64,000 bases of DNA from Coprococcus_C hominis (GTDB lineage Bacteria; Bacillota; Clostridia; Lachnospirales; Lachnospiraceae). The translations under genes were made by a program, and so were the position numbers. The DNA is taken from assembly GCF_020687505.1 (NCBI RefSeq), contig NZ_JAJEQT010000004.1, one strand, 5' to 3'. The first letter of the stretch is position 1, and each line of letters opens with the position of its first letter. Positions 1 to 8,614 of the stretch are shown in pieces. The notes under the pieces are model-generated. The model was not told where the DNA came from, made no database searches, and saw only the letters and a list, made by a program, of their open reading frames with translations.

Positions 1-145
1 CCAATATTTCCAATGTTCCATCTGTCGAGCCTGCATCAACGCATATAATCTCAATATCCTGCAACGACTGATTTATCACGCTTTTAATACATTTTTCTAT
101 ATATGGGGCAACATTCAACGATGGCATAATAACCGATACTTTCAT
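1..145 (-). CDS. Glycosyltransferase family 2, N-terminal fragment (cut by window edge)
   Basis: The 48 visible residues start with MKVSVIMPSLN, continue with YIEKCIKSVINQSLQDIEII and reach a DAGSTDGT motif. This is the standard opening of a GT-A fold family 2 glycosyltransferase, with the nucleotide-binding first strand followed by the SxDxT-type loop. The catalytic DXD region and the rest of the protein lie left of the window. The gene follows the neighbouring GT2 gene by 13 bases on the same strand and so looks like part of the same operon. Donor and acceptor cannot be told. Confidence 0.8.
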   Translation of the reverse strand, partial: MKVSVIMPSLNVAPYIEKCIKSVINQSLQDIEIICVDAGSTDGTLEIL

Positions 146-158
146 TACAGCCTCTTTT

Positions 159-1355
159 CTATTCTAATATAAAGTCCCGGTAAGAAGTTTCTCTCCAAAC
201 GACCTTATCTTCTTCAACCGCATAATCTTTTGTCAGTTCTTTCATTACTTCTATAGCAATATTCTGACTTTTGATTGCTATTATCAGATAATCAAATTTT
301 TTATCTACTATTTCTTTTATTGCAGTAATCTCATACATACACTGTTCTGTTTTTCCTTCTGGATTCTTATCAACCCAGGCAACAACATTTTCTTTATATC
401 CTAAGGAATCAAGCTCTCGATATAACGCCTGTCCACAAGCGCCTGCTCCATATATAACTATTCTTTTTCCAAATATATCCTTATATTTTGAGAAATCCCA
501 TTTCGCATATGCCAATGTATCAATATTATATAACACTTTCAATGTATGGCTCTCAAGCTGGAACAAATAATGTTTTAACTGTTTCAGTAGAGAATTTGCG
601 CAATTACTTTCCATAAACGCATCTCTTAATCCGTTATATAGATAATACGTATTTATAGCAAGTTTTTCGTTTGCCGCTCTACACATAGAATTGTTTCGAA
701 TATAATAATGATAATATGCTTCGTTTAGGATATAAATACGCTTACATCTTAGACAATATGGATAAATAGTTAACGCATCTTCCCCATAAAACACTCGAGT
801 GTCTATCTCTCCATATATATCCTGTAAAATCTGTCTTCGATATAGTTTATTAACAAGGGTACACTTTAATCCCATTTCATTTTTTTTAAAATCATGTAAC
901 ATCGATGGATAAATTGCCGATTCCAGATTAACATAAACTCCTTCCGGATAAAGATCATACCATTCTTTTCTCGAACCATCTGCGTAATCACGATATATTC
1001 CAGACGTTACCAAATCACACTCATTTTCTTCCATACATTGTACTAATCTTTCATACATTATTGGCTCTATCCAATCATCACTATCAACAAAACCAACAAT
1101 CTCCCCTTCGGCAAGTTCAATTCCTCTTTTCCGAGTAGAAATCAAACCAATATTTGTCTGTGTAAAAAGTCTTATTCTGGAATCTTTTTCCTGATATTCC
1201 TTTGCAATACTATAACTATCATCCGATGATCCGTCATCAATCAGAATAATATCAAGATTTTTATAAGTTTGAGAGATGACACTCTTTAAGCATTTGTGTA
1301 AATATTGTGCTGCATTGTAAATCGGGATAATAACTGATACCTTTTTCTCTGTCAT
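159..1355 (-). CDS. GT2 glycosyltransferase with C-terminal Rossmann-like module
   Basis: 398 residues. Residues 5-110 are a GT-A family 2 domain: VSVIIPIYNAAQYL, IDDGSSDDS and a catalytic-type FVDSDDW motif. The middle (about 130-280) is typical of polysaccharide or teichoic-acid side-chain GT2 enzymes. After residue 290 comes a separate module with IVIYGAGACGQAL followed by a VDKNPEG turn. That is a dinucleotide-binding-like Rossmann fold also found in five neighbouring genes. It probably transfers a sugar to a surface glycan or to protein. The start has a good GGGGAGG site. It lies one base from the radical SAM gene upstream, so the two are co-transcribed. The role of the extra module is unknown. 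Confidence 0.8.
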   Translation of the reverse strand: MTEKKVSVIIPIYNAAQYLHKCLKSVISQTYKNLDIILIDDGSSDDSYSIAKEYQEKDSRIRLFTQTNIGLISTRKRGIELAEGEIVGFVDSDDWIEPIMYERLVQCMEENECDLVTSGIYRDYADGSRKEWYDLYPEGVYVNLESAIYPSMLHDFKKNEMGLKCTLVNKLYRRQILQDIYGEIDTRVFYGEDALTIYPYCLRCKRIYILNEAYYHYYIRNNSMCRAANEKLAINTYYLYNGLRDAFMESNCANSLLKQLKHYLFQLESHTLKVLYNIDTLAYAKWDFSKYKDIFGKRIVIYGAGACGQALYRELDSLGYKENVVAWVDKNPEGKTEQCMYEITAIKEIVDKKFDYLIIAIKSQNIAIEVMKELTKDYAVEEDKVVWRETSYRDFILE

Positions 1356-1356
1356 A

Positions 1357-2544
1357 TCATTTATCCTCCCCGTATAATTGCTCTGCTATTGGAATCGGAT
1401 AATTTACTGCATCTATACCATGACATCTATGACACATATCTAAATAACCTTTTTCCGAATATCCAAGATTAAACTCCAACAACACCTTTTTATAGTTATC
1501 ACTCTTTAGTAGCTCCAAATCTAGATAGTCATCCTGTCCCTCATTAAAATGAAGGTTGTCAGATACACTTCTTGCCATTACGCAAAAATACAGCTTATTG
1601 CCTCGCACTTCTCTGCATGGAGTTAAGCATCTGTCGAATGTCTGTGTTAACTCCTCTTCATCCATATCTTTGTTCAAATAGTCAAAACCATAATCAATCC
1701 AATAGCCATCTTCATCATACAATTTATATTCAATTCCATATTCTTGCAGTTTTTTTATCAATTTCATATGTGACTGATGCAATCGTGGCAATGCCTTTGC
1801 ATAATTAGATATTCGATAAAGCACTTGATATTTTTGGCATACTTTTAATGTTTCTTCATCCGGGGCAATTGTTCCATTTGTTGTAATACTAAAAATTCCT
1901 ATTTGGCTTCTATATTTGTTTCCTATGTACACAATTGCTTTTGAGAGGCCTTTATATAATAACGGTTCACCTCCAATTAATACAAATTCATTTATATAGT
2001 CCACTTTCGAAAAGAACATATCTGCACTTTTATATACTTCTGATAAATCTAAATCTTGTGTCTGATTACCAACATTATAACAGGCATGTGCACATTTTTT
2101 ACATTTCAATGAACATCTTTCAGTCAATGTAATTTGCGCCAAGCTCATATAAGTTTTATTTAAAAAATATGTAGCGATAACTGGAAGAATTTTGTTATGA
2201 AATTCATCGTCAAAAAAGAAATCTCTTCCATGAATTAAATTCTCCTTTTCAAGCTGTTTCGCAATTTCAAGAGAATATTTTTTTGAAACACCTATAACAA
2301 TTGCAATATGTGAATTTTCAGATATATACTTGTCCAATGACATAATTGTATGTCCTAACAGCCGCTGTCCTTGTCGTTCTTTATTATTGTCGATGAATCC
2401 TCCTAATATCCCAAATGCTCTAATACAGCGTCCGGTATTTTCGCCAATTTGTCCCGCTCCAAAAATATAAATATTTCTGTGAAACTCATCTTTTATAGAA
2501 GCAGAAAATTCATCGAATTCATGTCCTCTATTTGTCCATTTCAT
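1357..2544 (-). CDS. Radical SAM protein with N-terminal Rossmann-like module
   Basis: 395 residues. An N-terminal module (about 20-115) has IYIFGAGQIG and FIDNNKERQG, the same layout as in the neighbouring glycosyltransferases. The radical SAM core begins near residue 137 with TERCSLKCKKCAH, giving CX3CX2C for the 4Fe-4S cluster, then a GGEPLL motif. Further cysteines near the C-terminus (CLTPC, YFCVMA, CHRCHG) resemble an auxiliary-cluster (SPASM-like) region. Such enzymes modify peptides, sugars or polyols by radical chemistry; this substrate is not predictable. It sits between two GT2 genes, so the target may be a sugar of the same glycan. A second enzyme of the same build lies at 4869-6035. 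Confidence 0.75.
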   Translation of the reverse strand: MKWTNRGHEFDEFSASIKDEFHRNIYIFGAGQIGENTGRCIRAFGILGGFIDNNKERQGQRLLGHTIMSLDKYISENSHIAIVIGVSKKYSLEIAKQLEKENLIHGRDFFFDDEFHNKILPVIATYFLNKTYMSLAQITLTERCSLKCKKCAHACYNVGNQTQDLDLSEVYKSADMFFSKVDYINEFVLIGGEPLLYKGLSKAIVYIGNKYRSQIGIFSITTNGTIAPDEETLKVCQKYQVLYRISNYAKALPRLHQSHMKLIKKLQEYGIEYKLYDEDGYWIDYGFDYLNKDMDEEELTQTFDRCLTPCREVRGNKLYFCVMARSVSDNLHFNEGQDDYLDLELLKSDNYKKVLLEFNLGYSEKGYLDMCHRCHGIDAVNYPIPIAEQLYGEDK

Positions 2545-2561
2545 CGCTTATTTTTTCCTCT

Positions 2562-3704
2562 TTATATTATTTTTTGTTCTGAAACTCCCATTTTCATTAA
2601 AACATTCTTCATTTCTATTCTTGCTGATTCATTTACTCTTGCAATCACAACATAATCGTATTCAATGTTCAGTATATCTTCAATAGGATATATAATGTTT
2701 TCTTCCTGGACATACTTATCAATCCATAATATTACTTCGCAATACTTACTTTTTTGTACCTGCTCATAATATGCTCTACCAACAGCACCGGCACCATATA
2801 ACACAATGCGAGATTTTTTTTCCACATTTGCAAATGGAAAAAGCCACTTATAATTATTGGATATCATACCTTTGTATTTTTTTCTGTGAAGCTGGACTGA
2901 ATTCATATAAAACATATCCAACTGCTCTTCCATAATTGAAACTACCCCTAATTGCTGAAATTGCATTTTCAAATATTCATATAATTTAAATGTCTTCTCA
3001 AAAAAATCTTCTTCCACAAAATACGGTGCCGTTATTGTTCTTTCTCGTTGTCTATGATAATAATATGGAGCCGTTGAGATATATATTTTATTCACTCTAA
3101 AAATTAATGGATAAATAATCGCCGAATCCTCACCATACAAAAAATTATTTCCGGCTATCTGTGTATATTGTTCTTTTACAAGCTCTGTTTTAATTATTTT
3201 CATACAGAGTGAAGGATCTAAGCACCAGCCATCTTTTTCCTTACTCCATAACATTTTTTTTATTATAGAGTCTTCAATTTCCTTTTTCTCATATATTCCT
3301 TCTTGAAATTCAGAACATAAGTCATAAGCATAATCATCTTCATTCCAATATCTTATGCATCCACAAGTCACGATATCTGCGTCATACTCATCCGCCTTGC
3401 TCAGCATATATTCATACATTCCACCCGCAATAAAATCATCTGCATCCACAAACGTAACATATTTCGTATCCGCTTCCCTTAAACCTCTTTCTCTTGCTGC
3501 AATTAGTCCCTTGTGTTCTTGATGAATCACCGTCATTTTTTGTTTATATCTATCGCATATTTTCTCACTTTCATCCGTAGATCCATCATCAACAACTACT
3601 ATTTTTATTTTATTTAAATTTTGACTTAGTACACTATCTAAACACTGTTTAAGATAAGCGATTTTATTATATACTGGTATAATAACTGTTAATAATTTAT
3701 CCAT
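2562..3704 (-). CDS. GT2 glycosyltransferase with C-terminal Rossmann-like module
   Basis: 380 residues. A family 2 domain occupies about residues 4-110, with LTVIIPVYNKIAYL, VDDGSTDES and FVDADDF. The order and spacing match the protein at 159-1355, and the two are probably paralogues. From about residue 285 the shared module follows: IVLYGAGAVGRAYY, then LWIDKYV and a conserved DYVVIA strand. It probably acts in assembly of the same surface glycan. The start is preceded by GGAG. An AT-rich 62-base gap without a visible terminator separates it from the next gene upstream. Confidence 0.8.
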   Translation of the reverse strand: MDKLLTVIIPVYNKIAYLKQCLDSVLSQNLNKIKIVVVDDGSTDESEKICDRYKQKMTVIHQEHKGLIAARERGLREADTKYVTFVDADDFIAGGMYEYMLSKADEYDADIVTCGCIRYWNEDDYAYDLCSEFQEGIYEKKEIEDSIIKKMLWSKEKDGWCLDPSLCMKIIKTELVKEQYTQIAGNNFLYGEDSAIIYPLIFRVNKIYISTAPYYYHRQRERTITAPYFVEEDFFEKTFKLYEYLKMQFQQLGVVSIMEEQLDMFYMNSVQLHRKKYKGMISNNYKWLFPFANVEKKSRIVLYGAGAVGRAYYEQVQKSKYCEVILWIDKYVQEENIIYPIEDILNIEYDYVVIARVNESARIEMKNVLMKMGVSEQKII

Positions 3705-3766
3705 ACTTATTAATCTCCATTACTCCTAATTCAACAACGGTTATTTTTTATTACTGCATTACCCCC

Positions 3767-4864
3767 TTAATTCTTATCAAAAATAGCATAATCTTTTATT
3801 ATATTTTCAATTTGAGAATATTTACTATTATTCAAATCCTTATTACTTACCCAAGACTCATCATAGTGATGAATGCTAATTGTATTCTTAGTTAATTTTA
3901 CACTTCCCCCACTGTAACCTTGAGGATCTAACCAATCCGTAGGTAATATTATATTACCATTAATATTCTGCACTTCATTATTACATTTGAGGGCATATTT
4001 TTTTAAGTGAACTGTTTGATAATATGGTGAAGCAATCATATTTAACTTACCATTCTCATCAACAAAAGAAATCTTATCATATTCGTCTCTGAGTTCACCA
4101 ATCAATTTATTATTCTTTTTGGCGCCGAATCCCAACCCCAAATTAATCCAGTAATTTCTTTGAAACCCCATAAAACCATCATATTTCATCAACATATCTG
4201 GTCTATTTAGCATCTCTACATCCGTATCAAGGTAAATTCCACCATATTTATATAATATATCTAACCTTGCATAATCTGGGACAAATCCCCATTTTCCATG
4301 CTTATATGCTTCATACATATATTTGTTTTTTTTAACGTCATAATTGGATTCATTCCATTGCAAAATCTCATAATCCGGGCATATCTTTTTCCAACTATCA
4401 ATACATTTTTTGTTTTTTTCAGGTATATCGTTCCCTCCAAACCAACAATAGTGTATCGTTTTGGGAATAATATCTTTTCTAACAGGAGAAATTAAATCAC
4501 TTCTTTTATTATTCACCATCATTGACATTATCGGATATATATAACAATCAACATCGTAGTCTGCAAATATATTTTCTAATTTCAGAATCATCTCATAACA
4601 ATACATCGTGGTAATTAAAAAGACACAATTTTTAAAATTAATATTTGATATATTTCCAAAATTAATTCTTTGAATCCAATATCCATTACAATTTATTTTC
4701 TCATCTTTTAAATTTGAATCAACCACACATTGAATCTTATCTAAAAAACAATTGTCCATTGTAATAAACATATCTTGAAATAACTTTCCCGCTCCAAAGC
4801 AAATTATACTTTTATCAATATTTAATTCCATAAATTCTGATAAGTTTTTATTAATTAGCTTCAT
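3767..4864 (-). CDS. DXD-type glycosyltransferase (GT32-like) with N-terminal Rossmann-like module
   Basis: 365 residues. The N-terminal 100 residues carry IICFGAGKLF and VVDSNLKDEK, a variant of the shared module in which the second glycine of GxGxxG is replaced. From residue 130 a sugar-transferase domain follows: IPKTIHYCWFGG, then YARLDILYKYGGIYLDTDVE with its DXD metal/nucleotide-sugar site. This is the signature of the GT32 / capsular polysaccharide synthesis family, which transfers hexoses. The paralogue at 6026-7093 has the same architecture. It lies four bases from the radical SAM gene upstream, so the two are co-expressed. Base composition is strongly AT-rich compared with the flagellar genes. 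Confidence 0.8.
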   Translation of the reverse strand: MKLINKNLSEFMELNIDKSIICFGAGKLFQDMFITMDNCFLDKIQCVVDSNLKDEKINCNGYWIQRINFGNISNINFKNCVFLITTMYCYEMILKLENIFADYDVDCYIYPIMSMMVNNKRSDLISPVRKDIIPKTIHYCWFGGNDIPEKNKKCIDSWKKICPDYEILQWNESNYDVKKNKYMYEAYKHGKWGFVPDYARLDILYKYGGIYLDTDVEMLNRPDMLMKYDGFMGFQRNYWINLGLGFGAKKNNKLIGELRDEYDKISFVDENGKLNMIASPYYQTVHLKKYALKCNNEVQNINGNIILPTDWLDPQGYSGGSVKLTKNTISIHHYDESWVSNKDLNNSKYSQIENIIKDYAIFDKN

Positions 4865-4868
4865 AAAT

Positions 4869-6035
4869 TCACCTTGTTTTCTGAATCGCTGCAGGAATAC
4901 TTCTTGATCTCACGCAGGAGCCATTACAATATTTACATGCAGTCAAACTTTCTGTATTATTAATAACTTTTAATAATTTCTTCCTATTGATTCTTGGATC
5001 TGACATATTATTATAGTCAATATATTCATCCATTAAATTATTGAAAAAACCCAAACGTTCTCCATGCGCGGCTCTCGGACACAAATATAATATTCCTCTA
5101 TAAAACGTATAGCACTTTGACATTAAACAATCGGCATATAATTTTTTTAACGCATCATCTGTATATCCACGAAGATTTAATCCCCCTAAATCTTTCCAAT
5201 CATTATACTTGTGAACATAGTATTTTATATTGCTTCTATCAAATAAATCCGACAATTCTCTTACTTTTCTGCTAACCAAACCATAATCTGACATATGTAC
5301 CGAAACTTTTTTATCAGCTAACACTCGCAATATTTTTTCATTAGGTATAATCGTTGAATTTGTATATACAGTTATTCTTTTTATTTTATTATTATTTATA
5401 TAATGCAATAACAATTTATCCATATCATTGACTAAAAAAGGCTCCCCACCCAAAAGTCGCATTTCTAAAAGAATATCTATAGTTGTCAAAAATTTATCGA
5501 ACGATTGTATAATTCCATTTACTTCTAAATTTTCCGGTTTTTCATAATATTGCATCAAATTAGCACAATCTTTGCATCGCAATGTACACTTTTCTGTCAA
5601 CACGACTTCAACATGTCCTACAATTAATTCGTCTTTATTATAGTTATTAATTACATTTTTATATTTATCAATATTTCTTTTTTCATCCAGCGTATATTCA
5701 TTCAAAAATTCATCCGGACATATCTCAATTAAATATTCTATATCATAAAATATCTCAACCTCATTTTTTATCAATGTAGCAACTATCTCTCCGAAATAGT
5801 TCAAAGATGCAACCAAAAAAACATCTTGACTAAACCTATTAATTTCTTGTGGTGATATAACTGGAATCTGATGATATAGCTCCCCTGCATGATTCTTATC
5901 CACAAAATAATCTGGAGTAAGGCCTATCTCCTTTAATCCTCCAAGTGCAATTTCTCCATAATTGCCAGCACCATATATTAATAATTTTTTTTCACTATTA
6001 TAAAACTCTTTTGTAAAAGTTTCTGTTAACCGCAT
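4869..6035 (-). CDS. Radical SAM protein with N-terminal Rossmann-like module (paralogue)
   Basis: 388 residues. Residues 15-100 hold the shared module (LLIYGAGNYGEIAL, YFVDKNHAG). The radical SAM core starts near residue 145 with LTEKCTLRCKDCANLM (CX3CX2C), followed by LLGGEPFL. C-terminal cysteines (DCLMSKCYTF, LCPRA, CKYCNGSC) suggest an additional iron-sulphur site. It resembles the protein at 1357-2544 but is clearly diverged. Its start overlaps the end of the upstream GT32-like gene by ten bases, so translation is probably coupled. The substrate is unknown; a role in modifying a nucleotide sugar or glycan intermediate is inferred only from context. Confidence 0.75.
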   Translation of the reverse strand: MRLTETFTKEFYNSEKKLLIYGAGNYGEIALGGLKEIGLTPDYFVDKNHAGELYHQIPVISPQEINRFSQDVFLVASLNYFGEIVATLIKNEVEIFYDIEYLIEICPDEFLNEYTLDEKRNIDKYKNVINNYNKDELIVGHVEVVLTEKCTLRCKDCANLMQYYEKPENLEVNGIIQSFDKFLTTIDILLEMRLLGGEPFLVNDMDKLLLHYINNNKIKRITVYTNSTIIPNEKILRVLADKKVSVHMSDYGLVSRKVRELSDLFDRSNIKYYVHKYNDWKDLGGLNLRGYTDDALKKLYADCLMSKCYTFYRGILYLCPRAAHGERLGFFNNLMDEYIDYNNMSDPRINRKKLLKVINNTESLTACKYCNGSCVRSRSIPAAIQKTR

Positions 6036-7093
6036 ACCTCATCCGTTCCTTCCATACTTTTTCTCTTAAACCACGACATATTTCCATAGTGTATCCAAAA
6101 TGTTTTATCTGTTTTATATATCTTTTTTGTATGTTGGTTTGCTCCTTGAAAAATCATAGGATAAATATTCATCCCACCAACATTTTGCAATTGGTCGTTT
6201 ATCATTACTCCCCATTTTTTTAAAACATGATATGAATGACTATTACAAGAAGTATTATCTTCGGAACCATCTTCTTTAATAAATGTGATTCCATCATAAT
6301 AATCTCTGAGTTCTCGTATGATTTTTGTTTTAGGTATTGCACCAAATCCTGATCCTAAATTCATTGTCATTGAAGAATCCACACATCCGAAACATTCCTG
6401 ATATAACAGTTGATCTGGTTTTTTAATCATTTCGATATCTGTATCCAAGTAAATCCCTCCATATTTATATATAATATCTAGTCGCATATAATCCGAAACA
6501 AAGCCCCACTTTTTTCGTTCATATGCCTGCTTCATATATAAATTACTCGAAATGTCATAATTTTTCTCGTTCCACTCATAAAATTCATAATCCGGACATA
6601 TCTTTCTCCATTGCTTTATATTTTCATTTATTAATAAGGTTTTTTTACCACCTAACCATACATAATGAATTTTCTTAGGAATTACGGGATTGATAGTTTC
6701 CTTAATCACCTCATGATAGTTTGAAGAAATTAATTCATTATCTGATACTTCTGCAAATGCAATATAATCCCATTTTCTTATCACATCCGATTCTAGTTGC
6801 TTATATATTTCGTTATAGTCTAAACACGTAATCAAAATAACGACATTTTCATCCAACGCTTGATGAGCCTCGTCAAACGAATAAACTGGATACTTATACC
6901 CGTCATGCGAATAAAAATCTCCTATTTTTGCTTTATTATTATCAATATAAGCCACTAACTGTTCTTGAATGTTCCAGTTTGAAAAAAAATCTGCCATTCT
7001 TCTACCTTGAATTCCCAGACCAAAACATGCAACCTTATGTTTTTTTACCAGCGAAATTAATTGTTCTAAATTTAGCCCATTTAATCTTCCCAT
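6026..7093 (-). CDS. DXD-type glycosyltransferase (GT32-like) with N-terminal Rossmann-like module
   Basis: 355 residues. Residues 15-110 form the shared module with VACFGLGIQGRRMA and AYIDNNKAK. From about residue 135 follow IPKKIHYVWLGG and YMRLDIIYKYGGIYLDTDIE, giving the DXD site of the GT32-like sugar transferases. It is the paralogue of 3767-4864. The coding end overlaps the radical SAM gene by ten bases, and ten bases separate it from the CDP-glycerol transferase gene upstream, so all three are likely one transcript. It probably adds a hexose to the glycan built by this cluster. Confidence 0.8.
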   Translation of the reverse strand: MGRLNGLNLEQLISLVKKHKVACFGLGIQGRRMADFFSNWNIQEQLVAYIDNNKAKIGDFYSHDGYKYPVYSFDEAHQALDENVVILITCLDYNEIYKQLESDVIRKWDYIAFAEVSDNELISSNYHEVIKETINPVIPKKIHYVWLGGKKTLLINENIKQWRKICPDYEFYEWNEKNYDISSNLYMKQAYERKKWGFVSDYMRLDIIYKYGGIYLDTDIEMIKKPDQLLYQECFGCVDSSMTMNLGSGFGAIPKTKIIRELRDYYDGITFIKEDGSEDNTSCNSHSYHVLKKWGVMINDQLQNVGGMNIYPMIFQGANQHTKKIYKTDKTFWIHYGNMSWFKRKSMEGTDEVCG

Positions 7094-7103
7094 AATTAGC
7101 CCT

Positions 7104-8387
7104 CTATTTTCTTGACATCTTTTTTATTATGACATTTGCAACTTCTCCACTTGCATCTCCATTAAAAACTAATCGTATATTTCTTTTAAATTTCATAACA
7201 TTGTCTATATACCTTGTTTTGTCAAATTGCAAAATACATTTTTTCAACTCTTCATTATTTCTGGCAATATCAAAAGGTAACTCCACATCAATTCCTGGCG
7301 TTATCTTTTTATTATTACTGACATGCTCTATTTCATTATTTGATAAATTCCAAAATAAATTTCTAGAGTCCTTATATTCTGTTAAATCATCCACATACAA
7401 AAAAGCAGGCATATTGCAGTAACATGCCTCAAAAACGGCACTCGAATAATCTGTTATATATGCATCCATCGCTGCAAGTATCTCATACATATCATCTGAT
7501 TGACTTTCATTTATAATCCGTTTTTGCAAATGTTCATCTGTATATCCATGGAATTGTTCTGCTAGTTGTGGATGAACACGAACACAAATATACCACGTTC
7601 CTCCAAATCGTTCTTCTAAACACTGAATTAACTTTGCAAAATCAATTGTCCATATTTGCGAGTACACCATTCTTACCCCGTTTTTCGCCCCTTCCCGAAA
7701 TGTTGGTGCAAACATAACCACCTTGGTATCTTCTCCTAAGCCATACTTCTCTCTAAATGCATTCTTATACTTTTCACGATTTCCATACAACACATCACAT
7801 CGTGGTGCTCCTGTTTTCAAATAAGATCCGCTATATATCAGTCCCTTCGGACACATTTCCTCACAGAATTTCGAATCTATAATCAAATCATCTATCATTT
7901 CGGAATCATTTTTACTTACCAGATATGCCATTTTCGAGAAACCTTTTCCTCTCCATAGCCCAACCGTTTTTATTCCCAATGTATAATGATTCGTATTTAG
8001 ATAATATTGTCCCTTACGCTTTTTTGTACCTAAGGGCTTTCGATAATTGTCTATCCAAACCTTTGAACGGCTCAGCCAATACGCCCGACTCCATAAAGTA
8101 TTTGGAACTTTACGAATATAGTCAGGAAAATTTTTATTCATATCATTTACAAACCAGACAAACTCATAATCGGGATTACGCTTATGCAGTTCTTGTACAA
8201 CATACTTCGGATTGCATCCAAATCCGCCTCGTCCTTCAAACGTACACACCGAAACCAGATTTTTCTTAATTGGAAATAGACGACAAACATAAAAGCATAG
8301 ACTATGTAAAAATGCGGCTCTTTTCCTTTTTCGTATGTATGCACGTTCTTTTTTATCTGTAACTTCATAAGGATATGACAAATCCAT
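7104..8387 (-). CDS. CDP-glycerol glycerophosphotransferase family protein (TagB/TagF-like)
   Basis: 427 residues, within the range of TagB-type single-domain enzymes. Visible family motifs are GAPRCDVLYG (about 195), FAPTFREGAK (about 230), a catalytic-type RVHPQL (about 275) and YITDYSSAVFEACY (about 315). The family moves glycerol-phosphate or other polyol-phosphate units from a CDP-activated donor to a lipid-linked or protein-linked glycan at the inner face of the membrane. An amphipathic, basic N-terminus (KKRAYIRKRKRAAFLHSL) fits membrane association. It is the only gene of the 0.2-8.4 kb cluster without the Rossmann-like module. A terminator lies just upstream of its ribosome site, so its expression needs read-through or a promoter I cannot see. 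Confidence 0.85.
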   Translation of the reverse strand: MDLSYPYEVTDKKERAYIRKRKRAAFLHSLCFYVCRLFPIKKNLVSVCTFEGRGGFGCNPKYVVQELHKRNPDYEFVWFVNDMNKNFPDYIRKVPNTLWSRAYWLSRSKVWIDNYRKPLGTKKRKGQYYLNTNHYTLGIKTVGLWRGKGFSKMAYLVSKNDSEMIDDLIIDSKFCEEMCPKGLIYSGSYLKTGAPRCDVLYGNREKYKNAFREKYGLGEDTKVVMFAPTFREGAKNGVRMVYSQIWTIDFAKLIQCLEERFGGTWYICVRVHPQLAEQFHGYTDEHLQKRIINESQSDDMYEILAAMDAYITDYSSAVFEACYCNMPAFLYVDDLTEYKDSRNLFWNLSNNEIEHVSNNKKITPGIDVELPFDIARNNEELKKCILQFDKTRYIDNVMKFKRNIRLVFNGDASGEVANVIIKKMSRK

Positions 8388-8404
8388 TTTTAACTCCTCT
8401 ATAT

Positions 8405-8433
8405 AAAAACCCCCGCATAATTCTATGCGAGGG
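8405..8433 (-). terminator. Strong intrinsic terminator or attenuator upstream of the TagB-like gene
   Basis: On the minus strand CCCTCGCATA, the loop GAAT and TATGCGGGGG form a 10-bp stem with one G-U pair, followed by TTTTT. The stem arms are 8410-8419 and 8424-8433. It ends only 17 bases before the start codon of the TagB-like gene, so it either ends transcription from the 8.5 kb promoter or works as an attenuator. Confidence 0.85.
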
Positions 8434-8521
8434 TCTACTGTTTTCCTAACTTCTTCTGTATCCGCGACTCCGTTCGCACAAGAGCAAATTCCGTTTTGCT
8501 CACATTATACGTAATATGTCA
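8405..8521 (-). ncRNA. Candidate small RNA or attenuated leader with GGA-loop hairpins
   Basis: A candidate SigD promoter at 8528-8555 would start an RNA of about 115 nt ending at the terminator at 8405. No open reading frame is apparent in it. Hairpin A has arms 8482-8488 and 8495-8501 (GAGCAAA / TTTGCTC) with loop ACGGAA. Hairpin B has arms 8464-8467 and 8474-8477 (GCGA / TCGC) with loop ACGGAG. A further single-stranded TTAGGAAAA follows. GGA in a hairpin loop is the core of CsrA-binding sites, and csrA is in this window. It could be a CsrA-titrating RNA or simply the 5' leader of the TagB-like operon. Sequence-only evidence. Confidence 0.35.
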
Positions 8522-8527
8522 TATATT

Positions 8528-8555
8528 ATATCGGATATCGCTATTAAAATATTTA
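8528..8555 (-). promoter_or_regulatory. Candidate SigD (sigma-28) promoter
   Basis: Minus-strand TAAA (8555-8552), 17 bases, then CCGATAT (8534-8528). The -10 element matches the four SigD-type promoters at the flagellar genes here, and the -35 is the full TAAA consensus. It lies in the 180-base gap downstream of the glycerophosphodiesterase gene and points toward the terminator at 8405-8433. Confidence 0.5.
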
Positions 8556-8614
8556 GTTATTTTCAACAATTCCAATCGTTTTACACCAGTTCCGATGCAC
8601 ATTCCGTTAATCGA

